A DNA stretch of 64,000 nucleotides from Flavobacterium johnsoniae UW101 (GCF_000016645.1 NC_009441.1:4774001-4838000); one strand, 5' to 3'; numbered from the stretch's first letter, positions 53,098 through 63,684 are shown. Numbers and translations: made by a program. The notes: generated by a model not told the origin, from the letters alone.

Positions 53098-53637
53098 ATG
53101 GAAGGAACAATTGGAGAAATTCGCCTCTTTGCCGCCACTTTTGCTCCAATGACCTGGGCATTTTGTATGGGCCAGCTCGTTGCAATACGCAGTAATACAG
53201 CATTATTTTCTATTCTAGGGACTACTTATGGTGGTAATGGCACCACTACTTTTGGCTTACCCAACTTTGCCGGAAGAACGGCAATAGGAGCTGGTAATGG
53301 TCCTGGTTTGTCACCTTATGTGGCAGGAGAAATACTTGGAACAAATACTGTAACATTAACATCTTTAAACCTTCCTATTCACACGCATGCGGCTACAGCA
53401 TCAATTTCAATTCCAGTTTATCCGGATTTTGGAGATCTTAACACGCCTAATGGTAATACTTTGGCTTCTAAAACTAATATGTACAGTACAGAAGCAGGAA
53501 CAGACGCTATGAAACCATCGACTCTTAGTGTTACACTTGCGCCAGCAGGTTCAAATCAGCCTCTTAGTATTATGCAGCCTGCAACTGGAATGAATTTTAT
53601 TATTTGTTTGACAGGAATATTCCCTGCCCGTAATTAA
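53098..53637 (+). CDS. Tail-collar protein (microcystin-dependent-protein-like), first
   Basis: 179 aa. MEGTIGEIRLFAATFAPMTWAFCMGQ, LGTTYGGNGTTTFGLPNFAGRTAIGAG and LPIHTHAATASI are the phage tail-collar signature (HTH loop). It has no signal peptide. It is the first of three tandem copies. Such proteins occur in bacteria outside phages, for example as surface or injection-system parts; no phage or contractile gene is nearby. Confidence 0.88.
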   Translation: MEGTIGEIRLFAATFAPMTWAFCMGQLVAIRSNTALFSILGTTYGGNGTTTFGLPNFAGRTAIGAGNGPGLSPYVAGEILGTNTVTLTSLNLPIHTHAATASISIPVYPDFGDLNTPNGNTLASKTNMYSTEAGTDAMKPSTLSVTLAPAGSNQPLSIMQPATGMNFIICLTGIFPARN

Positions 53638-53686
53638 TATTTATTCAGAAAAAACAGTTTAACTAACAATTTAAAGAAACTAATTT

Positions 53687-54229
53687 ATGGAAGGATATTT
53701 AGGAGAAATCCGTTTATTTGGCGGGAATTTTGCACCAAGAGGGTGGATGTTTTGCAATGGAGCAACATTAAGTATTGCCAATTATGAGGCTGTTTATGTA
53801 TTACTTGGTACAATATACGGCGGTGACGGCCAGACTACTTTTAAGCTGCCAGATCTTCAGGGACGTATTCCTGTAGGTACAGGTCAGGGTCCAGGATTAC
53901 CAAACGTCGTACTTGGACAGATAGGCGGAACAGAATCAGTTACCATGAGTACTGCACAAATGCCTGGCCATACTCATGTGGCAGGTGTAGGAACACTTAC
54001 AATTCCAACTTGCAGCACAACAGGTAACACAGCATCACCAACAAACAATATTTTAGCTGGTTCAGATAAAGCTTACACAGCTGAAGCTCCAGATGGTAAT
54101 TTAAAACCTGAAATTACATCAATCACTGTTGGTGTTGCGGGGGCAAGTCAGCCTTTCGATATCATTCAGCCTTCACTATCTACTAATTATATTATTTGTG
54201 TAGAAGGAATTTTCCCAACTAGAAACTAA
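53687..54229 (+). CDS. Tail-collar protein, second
   Basis: 180 aa. Same domain (MEGYLGEIRLFGGNFAPRGW, LGTIYGGDGQTTFKLPDLQGRIPVG, MPGHTHVAGVG). It has diverged most from the other two in the middle (AEAPDGNLKPEIT). It is 49 bp after the first copy and 13 bp before the third. Confidence 0.88.
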   Translation: MEGYLGEIRLFGGNFAPRGWMFCNGATLSIANYEAVYVLLGTIYGGDGQTTFKLPDLQGRIPVGTGQGPGLPNVVLGQIGGTESVTMSTAQMPGHTHVAGVGTLTIPTCSTTGNTASPTNNILAGSDKAYTAEAPDGNLKPEITSITVGVAGASQPFDIIQPSLSTNYIICVEGIFPTRN

Positions 54230-54242
54230 ACCAAAACTAACC

Positions 54243-54782
54243 ATGGAAGGAACAATATCCGAAATTCGATTATATGCACCTAACTTTGCTCCAAAATATT
54301 GGGCTTACTGTGCGGGTCAACTACTAAGTATAAATACAAACCAAGCCTTATTTAGTCTTTTAGGCACTACATACGGCGGTAATGGTACTACTAATTTTGC
54401 ATTACCTGATTTTAGGGGAAGAACTGCCGTTGGAACTGGTACTCCTCAAGGAGTAGCTCAATTTGTATTGGGACAGGTAAGCGGAACTAATACAGTAACT
54501 GCACTGCTTGGAAATCTTCCGGCACACACTCATGCAGCCACAGGAACATTTGCACTAAAAGCATATGCTGATACAGGAGATACTGCCGCACCGCAAAATG
54601 CTTATCTGGCTTCGGTTTCAAATCTTTACACCAGCCAAAACGCAGATGGTGCTTTAAAACCAATTACACCAACAGTAACTGTAGGAACAACTGGAAGCAG
54701 CCAGCCAATTTCAATTCAGCAGCCTTATTTAGGTATTAATTATATAATATGCCTTCAGGGAATTTTTCCTTCAAGGAATTAA
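54243..54782 (+). CDS. Tail-collar protein, third
   Basis: 179 aa. MEGTISEIRLYAPNFAPKYWAYCAGQ, LGTTYGGNGTTNFALPDFRGRTAVG and LPAHTHAATG closely follow the first copy, so duplication is likely. A hairpin terminator lies 7 bp after its stop and may limit, but need not stop, transcription into the next gene. Confidence 0.88.
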   Translation: MEGTISEIRLYAPNFAPKYWAYCAGQLLSINTNQALFSLLGTTYGGNGTTNFALPDFRGRTAVGTGTPQGVAQFVLGQVSGTNTVTALLGNLPAHTHAATGTFALKAYADTGDTAAPQNAYLASVSNLYTSQNADGALKPITPTVTVGTTGSSQPISIQQPYLGINYIICLQGIFPSRN

Positions 54783-54789
54783 CAATCTA

Positions 54790-54814
54790 TACCCATTAGA
54801 GTTTCTAATGGGTA
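54790..54814 (+). terminator. Hairpin terminator after the tail-collar trio
   Basis: TACCCATTAG and CTAATGGGTA pair around AGTTT, with GTTTGTTTTT following. It may partly end the trio transcript ahead of the binding-protein gene. Confidence 0.75.
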
Positions 54815-54847
54815 GTTTGTTTTTAAAAATTATCTATAAAATTATTT

Positions 54848-55978
54848 ATGAAAATAGCTTTACTCTTGCCCCGATCTGTCATTTACCCTTCTATTTCTTT
54901 TGATATAATGGATGGTTTAAAATCTTCCCTAAAAAAAATGGGAATTGATGAAAAACATGAAATTGTAACAGCAAGTATAGGACTTGGAGCTGACCATAAA
55001 GAAATATATTCCTGCTGTGAGCAATTACTGTTTAGTAATACGGATATTGTTGTTGCGTATATTAACCCTGAAGCTGCAGAATTTATTCAGCCTCTTTTTG
55101 AAAGTTCGGGTAAATTGCTTATCGTGCTGGATAGTGGTTATCATTTTCAAAATTTTGAGAAAAAAATATCCAATGTTTATTTTATTTCCTTAGAAAACAG
55201 CCTTTGTTCACGTTTAATTGTACGCAAAGCCATCGAAGAAGGCCAGCAGAATTTTGCCTTTACCTGCTCATTTTATGATGCCGGTTATCGCCCGCCTTAT
55301 ACTTTTGCTACTGCTCTTGAAGATAAAGGAGGATCAATACATTATAATCATGTTACACCTTTAAAAAAGGCCGATTTTAATTTAGGCCCTTTAGAGGAAT
55401 TTCTGGAACAAAATGATAATATTTCTGTATTAACTTCTTTTTGCGGCGATATGGCCGAAGATTTTTTTCGTGAATCAGCAAAAATAAAAAATATAGCTTC
55501 ACGCAAAACTTACGGAAGCGGCTTTACTGCTGAAGAATCCTGGCTGAATAAAATTTCATATCCTGGGTATAATTGGAGCTGCGCTGTTCCATGGTCTGCC
55601 AATTTAAAAAATAAAGAAAACGAAGAATTTGCAGCTGTGATGCGAAATATTCGCGAACAAAAAGCGAATGTTTTTTCTCTTTTAGGATGGGAAGCTGGTT
55701 TGTTTATCAGTAGTTCAAATGGTCAGTCATTAGACAACATCACAATTGATTCTCCTAGAGGAAAAGTACATATTAATCCCAATACTGGTTTTTCTGAAGC
55801 ACCTTTATATTATGCAACTGTTGCAAAAAATGAAGAAAACGGAAACTGCATTTTAGAAAACATAACTGAAATTACTGATTTAGAAGAAGAACGCATCCGT
55901 TTATATCAACATATTCTGGCAGTTCAAAATACGCCTTCTAATTCCTGGTTAAACTCTTATGCCTGTTTAGACTCATGA
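54848..55978 (+). CDS. Periplasmic-binding-protein-like protein without signal peptide
   Basis: 376 aa. MKIALLLPRSVIYPSISFDI, a repeated alpha/beta pattern, DAGYRPPYTFATALEDKGG and GWEAGLFIS resemble type I substrate-binding proteins (ABC or leucine-binding type). There is no signal peptide or lipobox, so it should be cytoplasmic. Its stop codon overlaps the start of the formyltransferase gene (ATGA), so the two act together. Ligand unknown. Confidence 0.75.
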   Translation: MKIALLLPRSVIYPSISFDIMDGLKSSLKKMGIDEKHEIVTASIGLGADHKEIYSCCEQLLFSNTDIVVAYINPEAAEFIQPLFESSGKLLIVLDSGYHFQNFEKKISNVYFISLENSLCSRLIVRKAIEEGQQNFAFTCSFYDAGYRPPYTFATALEDKGGSIHYNHVTPLKKADFNLGPLEEFLEQNDNISVLTSFCGDMAEDFFRESAKIKNIASRKTYGSGFTAEESWLNKISYPGYNWSCAVPWSANLKNKENEEFAAVMRNIREQKANVFSLLGWEAGLFISSSNGQSLDNITIDSPRGKVHINPNTGFSEAPLYYATVAKNEENGNCILENITEITDLEEERIRLYQHILAVQNTPSNSWLNSYACLDS

Positions 55979-56913
55979 ATCCGATACGCGACATAGTAAT
56001 TTTATGTAATAACCGTATGGCTTTTCCAGCTATACAAACTTTACATAGTCTTGGAAGACTGCATACAATAGCTGTACCCGCCGAAAATGAAGACGTTAAA
56101 GCCTTTTGCTCTGTTTTTGCAACAAAAGCCGGCGTAAATTTAATATGGATGGAGAAAGCAAAACTCAACATCCAGCTTCAGGAAATTTTGCGAATCAGCT
56201 CTTTAAAATATGTTTTTACCATGACTTTCCCTTGGAAAATTCCAGGAGAAATTATTGAAAAACATCCTAATATGTTCTATAATTTTCATTATGGACTTTT
56301 ACCTGAAATGCGTGGTGCAGATCCTGTTTTTGAATCGATTAGAAAACAAAAACAAGAAACCGGAATATCTGTACATGCTATAGAGAAGGAAATAGATAAA
56401 GGAAAAATAATCCTAAAAAAAACAATGCCCCTGCATACTGATTTGACACATGGAATGCTTTGCACTAGTTTATCATATCTGGCTTCTTATATTCTGCCTG
56501 AATTATTAACCTTATTATCTATGAATGATAAAGGTGTTCTTCAGGATGAAAACTTAGCTGCATATTATAAAAAACCAACTATCTCTGATGTGAGCATTCA
56601 ATGGGAAAAACAGGACTCAAAATCAATCCAGGCATTAGTTAACGCCTGCAATCCGTGGAATAAAGGTGCTTATACACAATGGAATGGTCTCAATATACGA
56701 TTACTGGAGGTTTCACAAACCAATTCACCTTTAAGCAGCACAAAACCTCCGGGAACTATTTTAGAAATAGATGAAAACAAAGGCTTAATAATACAATGTT
56801 ATAATAATACACAACTTCGTATAAATACTGTTTATACAGAAGAAGGCTTTATGAGTGGGCACAAATTGCTCGCTTTTGGTATAAAAAATGGCGAACAATT
56901 TGCCTCTTTATAA
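55975..56913 (+). CDS. Formyltransferase-family protein (Fmt-like fold)
   Basis: 312 aa. N-terminal formyl_trans domain with Asn103, His105 (NFHYGLLPEMRGADPVFESI) and Asp141 (EIDKGKIIL), which are the catalytic Asn-His-Asp of methionyl-tRNA and sugar-nucleotide formyltransferases. The C-terminal part (about 205-300) resembles the Fmt C-domain. It has no signal peptide. It is probably not the housekeeping Fmt because it sits in a surface-adhesin operon; it may formylate an amino sugar or an amine. Substrate unproven. Confidence 0.82.
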   Translation: MNPIRDIVILCNNRMAFPAIQTLHSLGRLHTIAVPAENEDVKAFCSVFATKAGVNLIWMEKAKLNIQLQEILRISSLKYVFTMTFPWKIPGEIIEKHPNMFYNFHYGLLPEMRGADPVFESIRKQKQETGISVHAIEKEIDKGKIILKKTMPLHTDLTHGMLCTSLSYLASYILPELLTLLSMNDKGVLQDENLAAYYKKPTISDVSIQWEKQDSKSIQALVNACNPWNKGAYTQWNGLNIRLLEVSQTNSPLSSTKPPGTILEIDENKGLIIQCYNNTQLRINTVYTEEGFMSGHKLLAFGIKNGEQFASL

Positions 56914-56929
56914 TTTAACTAACTTTATT

Positions 56930-59900
56930 ATGAAACATTTTTACTCTCAAATTAAAAAATGCTTAAATATTGCCCTATTTTTAGGGATATTTTTGCAGAG
57001 TTATTTAAGTAACTCACAGACCACACTGGCTGCCGGTGATATCCTTTTTACCGGATATGATGGTACTTATGCCAATACATTAGGCGATGAATTTAGTTTT
57101 GTCTGCCTTAAAACTCTCGATGCTAATACGGTAATTCGTTTTACGGACAGAGGATACTTTTCAGACACAACCTGGTGGCCAGCCAGTAGTTTAGAAGGTA
57201 CTGTTACATGGACAGTGGGCAGTACAATTCCAGCAGGAACAGAGGTGCATATAAAAGGATTAAGTGCCTCTACCTACAATCAGTCTAATGGTACTTTAAC
57301 CGCAAACGGTTTTTTAGCACTAAATAACGGAACCATGCCAAATGGACTTGTTTTGACTGCTGCCGGAGATCAGATTTATGCTTTTCAGGGAGGTTCTGGA
57401 AATCCTTCTGACGCTGGTGTTGTACTTGTTGCCGGAATACATTTTTACTATTGTCCATCAGGAACTACAACAGCAGCATGGGATACCGGATGTGCAAACG
57501 GTTCAAATAGCTCTACTTTAAAAACAGGCACTGGTGGTCTTATTGGAGGTACAAGTGCTTTCTATACCGGAACTCTCCCTGGTAATGTAGTAGCTGGTGT
57601 TGGAAGATTTGACAATACACTAAGTTCTCCGCTAAGTACAATAGCAGAAATTAGAACTGCTGTAATGAATCAGGCAAACTGGAATCTTTCAGCAACTACT
57701 CTAACACTGCCTTCTGGTAAACCATTTTTAAGCACACCTACGACTATTACACTTAATCCTCTTGACAAACTTATATGTCCGGGAGCTAATACAAGTTTTA
57801 CTGTTGCTGCTACGAATGCCACTGGTTATCAATGGCAGGTAAATACAGGTGCTGGTTTTGCAAATATTACAAATGGGGGTGTTTATTCTGGAGCAACTAC
57901 TGCAACTCTTACTATTACAGGAGCAGCTGCAGGAATGAACAACTACAAATATCGATGTGTTGCTACAGGAACTGGAACAGCAACTTCGAATGAAGCAACT
58001 TTAACTGTGCCAACTGCCATAGCACCTTCTATACAATCACAAAGTAATGTAAGTGTTTATGGAGGTAATAATGGTTCAGCTACTCTTAGTGTTTCAGGAG
58101 GTACTGCTCCTTATTTCTATTCATGGTCTCCTTCTGGGGGAACTGCTGCAACTGCATCAGGGCTTAGTGCAGGAACTTATACAGTAACTATTACAGACAG
58201 CACTCCAAATGGATTAGGCGGTTGTAGTACAACTCAAACCGTAAATATAGTACAGCCAGGAGGCTCTGTTGTATCTGTTACCTCTTTAAGTGCTTTTTCA
58301 AGCTGCGGCGGTGCATCTACAGAACAGAGTTTTACTGTACAAGCCGGAGGCTTAACAGCTAATCTTGATCTTGCAGCCCCAACCGGTTTTGAAATATCAA
58401 CATCGGCAGGAGGAATTTATACTAATAATATATCGTATGTTCCTTCATCAGGAGTTGTCACTACTAAAACAATTTACGTTCGTTTAGCGGCTTCAGCCAC
58501 AGGAACACCTTCTGGTAATATTACTATTTCTTCTACTGGAATAGTAACTAAAAATGTTGCCGTAACAGGAAGCATGAATACTATAAGTTTTGGAACACAG
58601 CCTGTAGCAGCAGGAACCTGTGCAGGAGGTAATGCGACTTTTACTGCTGCAGTCTCAAACGCAACAGGATATCAATGGCAGGAAAATACCGGTTCTGGTT
58701 TTGTTAACATTACAGATGGAGGTGTTTATTCTGGTGCAGCTACCTCAACACTTACTATTACAGGAGCTACAGCGGGAATGAACGGATTCCTTTATAGATT
58801 AGCGGCATCAGGAACTTGTCCTACCGTTAATTCAAACAGCGTTGCACTAAATATTAATGTAGCTGCGTCTATTACAGCACAGCCTTCTTCAAGTACAATT
58901 TGTGCAGGAGCTAATACCTCTTTCGCTGTTGCAGCTTCAAATGCTGTAGGATATCAGTGGCAGGTAAATACAGGTTCTGGTTTTACAAATATTACAAATG
59001 GAGGTGTTTACACTGGAGCAGCCACTGCAACTCTTACTATTACAGGAGCAACTGCAGGAATGAGCGGTTATCTTTACAGAGTAATTGCAACAGGTTCATG
59101 TACACCAGATGCTACTTCAAACGATGCAGCTTTAACAATTAATGTAGCACCAGCTATAACAGCACAGCCGGCAGATAGTTCTATTTGTGTTGGCTCAAAC
59201 ACGACTTTCAGCGTGACTGCTTCGAATGCCACTGGTTATCAATGGCAGGTAAATACAGGTTCTGGTTTTAATAACATTACGAATGGTGCCCCATATTCTG
59301 GAGCAACTACAGCAACGCTTACAATAACAGGAGCAACTGCAGCACTTAATAATTACCAATACCGTTTAGTTGCTTCAGGAGGTTGTACTCCAGCTGCCAC
59401 TTCAAACTCTGGTACATTAAAAGTATCTAATATTCAGGCTACTTCAGTTTTAACTAGTGTTGCTTGTAATGGAGGTAATACTGGTTCTATATCTGTTACT
59501 CCAACTGGCGGCATAGGAACTTATACTTATCTATGGTCAAATGGAGCAACTAGTTCTTCAATCAGCAATTTAACAGCTGGTAACTACAGTGTGAGTATTA
59601 AAGATGCTGTTTTATGCGAAAAAGAATTAAACTTTACAGTAACTCAACCACCAGTTTTAGTTGCTGCTCAAGGCACAGTTAACAATGTTAGCTGTCATGG
59701 AGGTTCAAACGGTAGTGGTACAGTAACTGTATCAGGAGGAACTCCGGGTTATACCTATTCATGGGCTCCTTCTGGAGGTACTGCAGCTACAGCTTCAGGA
59801 CTTGCAGCCGGAACTTATACAGTAACAGTTACGGATGCTAACAATTGTCAGACTACGGCAACAGTTACCATAACTGAGCCTGCGGTCGCTTTAAGTGCAA

Positions 59901-62900
59901 CTGCAGGGTTACAAAATAATATCTTATGTCGTGGAACTGCAACTGGATCTGCAACTGTAACAGCTGCAGGCGGGACCCCAGGTTACACTTACTCTTGGTC
60001 TCCTTCTGGAGGAACTGCGGCTACAGCTACAGGACTTACTGCCGGAACTTATACAGTAACAGTTACAGATGCTAATGCATGTCAGACTACACAATCTTTT
60101 ACAATTACAGAACCAGCTGCATCTTTAACAGCGACTCCATTAGCACAAACTAACATAGCTTGTCGTGGTGGAGCTACAGGATCTGCAACTGTAACGGCTG
60201 CAGGAGGTACTGGTGGATATACTTATTCATGGGCTCCTTCTGGAGGAACTGCGGCTACAGCTACAGGTCTTTCTGCAGGAACTTATACCGTAACGGTTAC
60301 GGATGCTAACAATTGTCAGGTAACGCAAAGCTTTACAATTACACAGCCAGCTGCAGTACTTTCAGCCGCTTTTGGTTCACAAAATAATGTTTCTTGTAAT
60401 GGAGGCGCTAACGGAACTGCAACTGTAACAGTAACTGGAGGAACTCCTGGATACACCTATTCTTGGGCTCCATCTGGAGGTACAAACGCTACAGCAACTG
60501 GTCTTTCTGCTGGAACATATACAGTAACAGTTACTGATGCTAATGCATGTCAGACTACACAAAGCTTTACAATTACACAACCTGCAGCTCTAGTTGCAAG
60601 TGTTGGTTCTCAAAACAATGTTTCTTGTAATGGCGGTACAAACGGTTCAGCAACTGTAGCCGTTACAGGAGGAACAGGTGCACGCACTTATTCTTGGTCT
60701 CCTACGGGAGGAACTGCAGCTACAGCATCAGGTTTAGCAGTAGGAACTTACACAGTAACAGTTACAGACGCAAACAATTGTCAAGCTACACAAAGTTTTA
60801 CTATTACACAGCCTGCGGCTCTTACGGCAACTCAATCACAAACTGACGTACTTTGCAACGGCGGTGCTACAGGTACAGCAACAGTTATTCCAATAGGCGG
60901 AACACCAAACTATACTTACTCATGGGCTCCTTCTGGAGGAACTGTTGCAACTGCCACAGGATTAACTGTAGGGGTTTACACCTGCACAATAACAGATGCA
61001 AATGGATGTTCAGTTACAAAAAGCTTCACAATTATGCAGCCTTCTGCATTAATTGCAACACAAAGCCAGATCAATGCAACTTGTTCAACTGGTGGTCAGG
61101 CAGCAGTAAATGCATCTGGAGGTACTCCTTCTTATAGTTATTTATGGTCACCATCAGGAGCGACTACATCAGTTGTAACAGGGTTATCAGCAGGAAACCA
61201 TAGCGTAGTAATTACAGACGCTAACGGATGTACTTTAACAAAAAACTTTACTATTACTACAACTAATACACTTGTTGCTTCATCATTTCAAACTAATGTT
61301 TTATGTAATGGAACAAATACTGGATCTGCCGGCGTAATTCCTAGCGGTGCACCTGGACCATTTACTTATGTTTGGGCTCCTTCTGGAGGTTCTGCTGATA
61401 CAGCAACTAATCTAACTGCCGGTAATTATTCAGTAACGATTACTGCTTCAAATGGTTGTTCTATTGTTAAAAACTTTACCATAACACAGCCGACTGCTCT
61501 TGCTGTAGCTTCAAATTCACAGACCAATGTTTCTTGTAATGGAGGTTCAAACGGATCTGCAAGTGTTACGGTTACAGGAGGAACAGGAGTATATACTTAT
61601 GCTTGGTCACCTTCTGGCGGTACTGGAGCAACAGCTAATGGTCTTGCTGCCGGAACCTATACTGTAACAATTACAGATAGTAATTTATGTACAACAACAC
61701 AAAACTTTACTATAACACAACCTACAGCACTTAGTCCAACAACATCTAAAACTGATGTTTCTTGTAATGGTGGTTCAAACGGATCAGCAACAGTAAATGT
61801 AACTGGAGGAACAGGAACATACACTTATTCATGGGCTCCTTCTGGAGGAACTGCTGCAACTGCAACTGGTCTTGCTGCAGGAACTTATACTGTAACAATT
61901 ACTGATGCTAATGCATGTCAAACAACAGCATCTGTAACTATTGCACAACCTGCTCTATTAACAGCATCAATATCTAAAACTGATGTTTCTTGTAACGGTG
62001 CAAGCGACGGAACCGCTGCTGTAACAGCTTCTGGAGGAACTTCGCCTTATACTTATTCATGGTCTCCATCAGGAGGAACTGCAGCAGCAGCATCAGGATT
62101 AAGTCCAAATACGTATACAGTTACCGTGACAGATGCAAACGGATGTTTTACAACTCAATCAGTTACTATTGGTACAACTCCAGACGTAACAGCACCGGTA
62201 CCTAATGTGGCTGTTTTACCGGAGATTACAAATTACTGCTCAGTTTTAGCATCAGAAATTGCTATTCCAACTGCAACAGATAATTGTGCAGGAACAATAA
62301 ACGCAACTACAACTGATCCTTTAACTTATAATGCAACAGGAACTTATACTATTACATGGGCATACAATGATGGAAACGGAAACGTTACTACTCAGACTCA
62401 AACTGTAAAAGTATTAGCTTCACCTCTAGATTTAGTTACTTTCAGTAATGCATCAGTGACTTACGATGGAAATGCTCATCCTCTACAGGTTGCAAATCTT
62501 CCAACTGGAGCGGCTGTAGCTTACTCTGCAAATAACACATCTGTAAATGCGGGAACTTACACAGTAACAGCTGTAATAACTCCTGCTGCCAGTTCGCCTA
62601 ACTGTTCTCAAATAACATTAACTGCGAACCTGACTATTAATAAAGCACCACAAACAATTACGTTTAGTGCTATTCCGGTTAAAACACTAGGAGCAAATAA
62701 TACTTTTAATTTGACTGCAGCAGCAAGTTCAAATTTACCAGTAGATTATACTTTTAATTATACTTCTGCTCTGCCTCCTGCAAATGTTTCTACGACTGGT
62801 GTTGTAAATATGCTGCAATCTGGAGAAGTAACCATCACAGCACATCAGGCTGGAGATGCTAATTATCTTCCTGCTGCAGATGTTTCACAATTATTGGTAA

Positions 62901-63676
62901 TCCTTAACAACAATATTGATGTTAAGAGAATTACAATAGGAACAAAAGTATTCGAAAACCCTGGAAAAGCCATTACACACATAATGTCATGTGCTGAAAA
63001 CAATCCGGCTGTTTCAATTGTAAACGAATCAAATGCTGTAATTTCTCCTTCTGCTAATTTCACGATTCAAACTCCAAAACCTGGAATTTATACTCAAAAC
63101 GTGACCATTACATCAGAAGATGGAAGTTTGTCTGCAACGTATGCAATTACTGTTGAAAAACCATTCGGATTCTTCGATATCGTTCGTCAGAAATTTAACA
63201 ATGTACTTCTTGTAAACAATAATCCGGCAACAAACGGAGGTTACGAATTTGTAGCTTACCAATGGTTTAAAAACGGACAATTGATAGGAACTGGTCAATA
63301 TTACTCTGTAAGCGAAAGTTTGAGTACAACTTTAGACCCAACAGCTGATTACAGCGTAAAAATGACAACAAAAGATGGTAAAGTATTACAGACTTGTTCT
63401 GGCAGAATTACACTTACCAACTCACTTCAGGCTAAGCTGTATCCAAACCCAATTCAAACTGGAAAAGCAATCACTGTTGAAGCTGATTTCCCTCAGGAAG
63501 AATTAAATAACATGCAGATCAGCCTTTACTCAGTTTCTGGCCAATTGATTAAAACTGTTCAATCTTCATCAGCATTAACTGAGATACAATTACCTCAAAC
63601 AATCGAGAGTAATATACTTATGGTAGTTCTTGAAACTCCTAATGTAAAAAAATCTTTCAAAGTAATTGTAAAATAG
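56930..63676 (+). CDS. Giant T9SS-secreted adhesin with Ig-like and SprB repeats
   Basis: 2248 aa from MKHFYSQIKKCLN (signal peptide); an ATG at 56888 would add 14 residues. Order: a lamin-tail-like N-terminal domain (LFTGYDGTYANTLGDEF), four Ig-like units marked by GYQWQVNTG or GYQWQENTG, about 13 SprB repeats of about 80 residues (typical GGTPGYTYSWAPSGGTAATA ... GTYTVTVTDAN) in two blocks, an HYR-like domain near DVTAPVPNVAVLPEIT, MBG-like domains (VTYDGNAHPLQV) and a T9SS sorting domain (KLYPNPIQTGKAITV ... KSFKVIVK). SprB is the gliding-motility adhesin of Flavobacterium johnsoniae; this one may help gliding or attachment. It follows the formyltransferase gene by 16 bp. Confidence 0.93.
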   Translation: MKHFYSQIKKCLNIALFLGIFLQSYLSNSQTTLAAGDILFTGYDGTYANTLGDEFSFVCLKTLDANTVIRFTDRGYFSDTTWWPASSLEGTVTWTVGSTIPAGTEVHIKGLSASTYNQSNGTLTANGFLALNNGTMPNGLVLTAAGDQIYAFQGGSGNPSDAGVVLVAGIHFYYCPSGTTTAAWDTGCANGSNSSTLKTGTGGLIGGTSAFYTGTLPGNVVAGVGRFDNTLSSPLSTIAEIRTAVMNQANWNLSATTLTLPSGKPFLSTPTTITLNPLDKLICPGANTSFTVAATNATGYQWQVNTGAGFANITNGGVYSGATTATLTITGAAAGMNNYKYRCVATGTGTATSNEATLTVPTAIAPSIQSQSNVSVYGGNNGSATLSVSGGTAPYFYSWSPSGGTAATASGLSAGTYTVTITDSTPNGLGGCSTTQTVNIVQPGGSVVSVTSLSAFSSCGGASTEQSFTVQAGGLTANLDLAAPTGFEISTSAGGIYTNNISYVPSSGVVTTKTIYVRLAASATGTPSGNITISSTGIVTKNVAVTGSMNTISFGTQPVAAGTCAGGNATFTAAVSNATGYQWQENTGSGFVNITDGGVYSGAATSTLTITGATAGMNGFLYRLAASGTCPTVNSNSVALNINVAASITAQPSSSTICAGANTSFAVAASNAVGYQWQVNTGSGFTNITNGGVYTGAATATLTITGATAGMSGYLYRVIATGSCTPDATSNDAALTINVAPAITAQPADSSICVGSNTTFSVTASNATGYQWQVNTGSGFNNITNGAPYSGATTATLTITGATAALNNYQYRLVASGGCTPAATSNSGTLKVSNIQATSVLTSVACNGGNTGSISVTPTGGIGTYTYLWSNGATSSSISNLTAGNYSVSIKDAVLCEKELNFTVTQPPVLVAAQGTVNNVSCHGGSNGSGTVTVSGGTPGYTYSWAPSGGTAATASGLAAGTYTVTVTDANNCQTTATVTITEPAVALSATAGLQNNILCRGTATGSATVTAAGGTPGYTYSWSPSGGTAATATGLTAGTYTVTVTDANACQTTQSFTITEPAASLTATPLAQTNIACRGGATGSATVTAAGGTGGYTYSWAPSGGTAATATGLSAGTYTVTVTDANNCQVTQSFTITQPAAVLSAAFGSQNNVSCNGGANGTATVTVTGGTPGYTYSWAPSGGTNATATGLSAGTYTVTVTDANACQTTQSFTITQPAALVASVGSQNNVSCNGGTNGSATVAVTGGTGARTYSWSPTGGTAATASGLAVGTYTVTVTDANNCQATQSFTITQPAALTATQSQTDVLCNGGATGTATVIPIGGTPNYTYSWAPSGGTVATATGLTVGVYTCTITDANGCSVTKSFTIMQPSALIATQSQINATCSTGGQAAVNASGGTPSYSYLWSPSGATTSVVTGLSAGNHSVVITDANGCTLTKNFTITTTNTLVASSFQTNVLCNGTNTGSAGVIPSGAPGPFTYVWAPSGGSADTATNLTAGNYSVTITASNGCSIVKNFTITQPTALAVASNSQTNVSCNGGSNGSASVTVTGGTGVYTYAWSPSGGTGATANGLAAGTYTVTITDSNLCTTTQNFTITQPTALSPTTSKTDVSCNGGSNGSATVNVTGGTGTYTYSWAPSGGTAATATGLAAGTYTVTITDANACQTTASVTIAQPALLTASISKTDVSCNGASDGTAAVTASGGTSPYTYSWSPSGGTAAAASGLSPNTYTVTVTDANGCFTTQSVTIGTTPDVTAPVPNVAVLPEITNYCSVLASEIAIPTATDNCAGTINATTTDPLTYNATGTYTITWAYNDGNGNVTTQTQTVKVLASPLDLVTFSNASVTYDGNAHPLQVANLPTGAAVAYSANNTSVNAGTYTVTAVITPAASSPNCSQITLTANLTINKAPQTITFSAIPVKTLGANNTFNLTAAASSNLPVDYTFNYTSALPPANVSTTGVVNMLQSGEVTITAHQAGDANYLPAADVSQLLVILNNNIDVKRITIGTKVFENPGKAITHIMSCAENNPAVSIVNESNAVISPSANFTIQTPKPGIYTQNVTITSEDGSLSATYAITVEKPFGFFDIVRQKFNNVLLVNNNPATNGGYEFVAYQWFKNGQLIGTGQYYSVSESLSTTLDPTADYSVKMTTKDGKVLQTCSGRITLTNSLQAKLYPNPIQTGKAITVEADFPQEELNNMQISLYSVSGQLIKTVQSSSALTEIQLPQTIESNILMVVLETPNVKKSFKVIVK

Positions 63677-63684
63677 ATAAACCT

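Noticed and set aside
53098..54782. Prophage remnant suggested by tail-collar genes
   Set aside because: No capsid, terminase, integrase, tail tube or lysis gene is near. The genes continue into a T9SS adhesin operon.
60377..60580. Cys/Ser-rich minus-strand ORF inside the adhesin
   Set aside because: Shadow of the SprB repeat DNA on the other strand. No start context.
53098..63676. CRISPR-like regular repeats in the adhesin
   Set aside because: Repeat periodicity is about 240 bp, in frame, and encodes SprB domains. No short repeat with unique spacers exists in the window.
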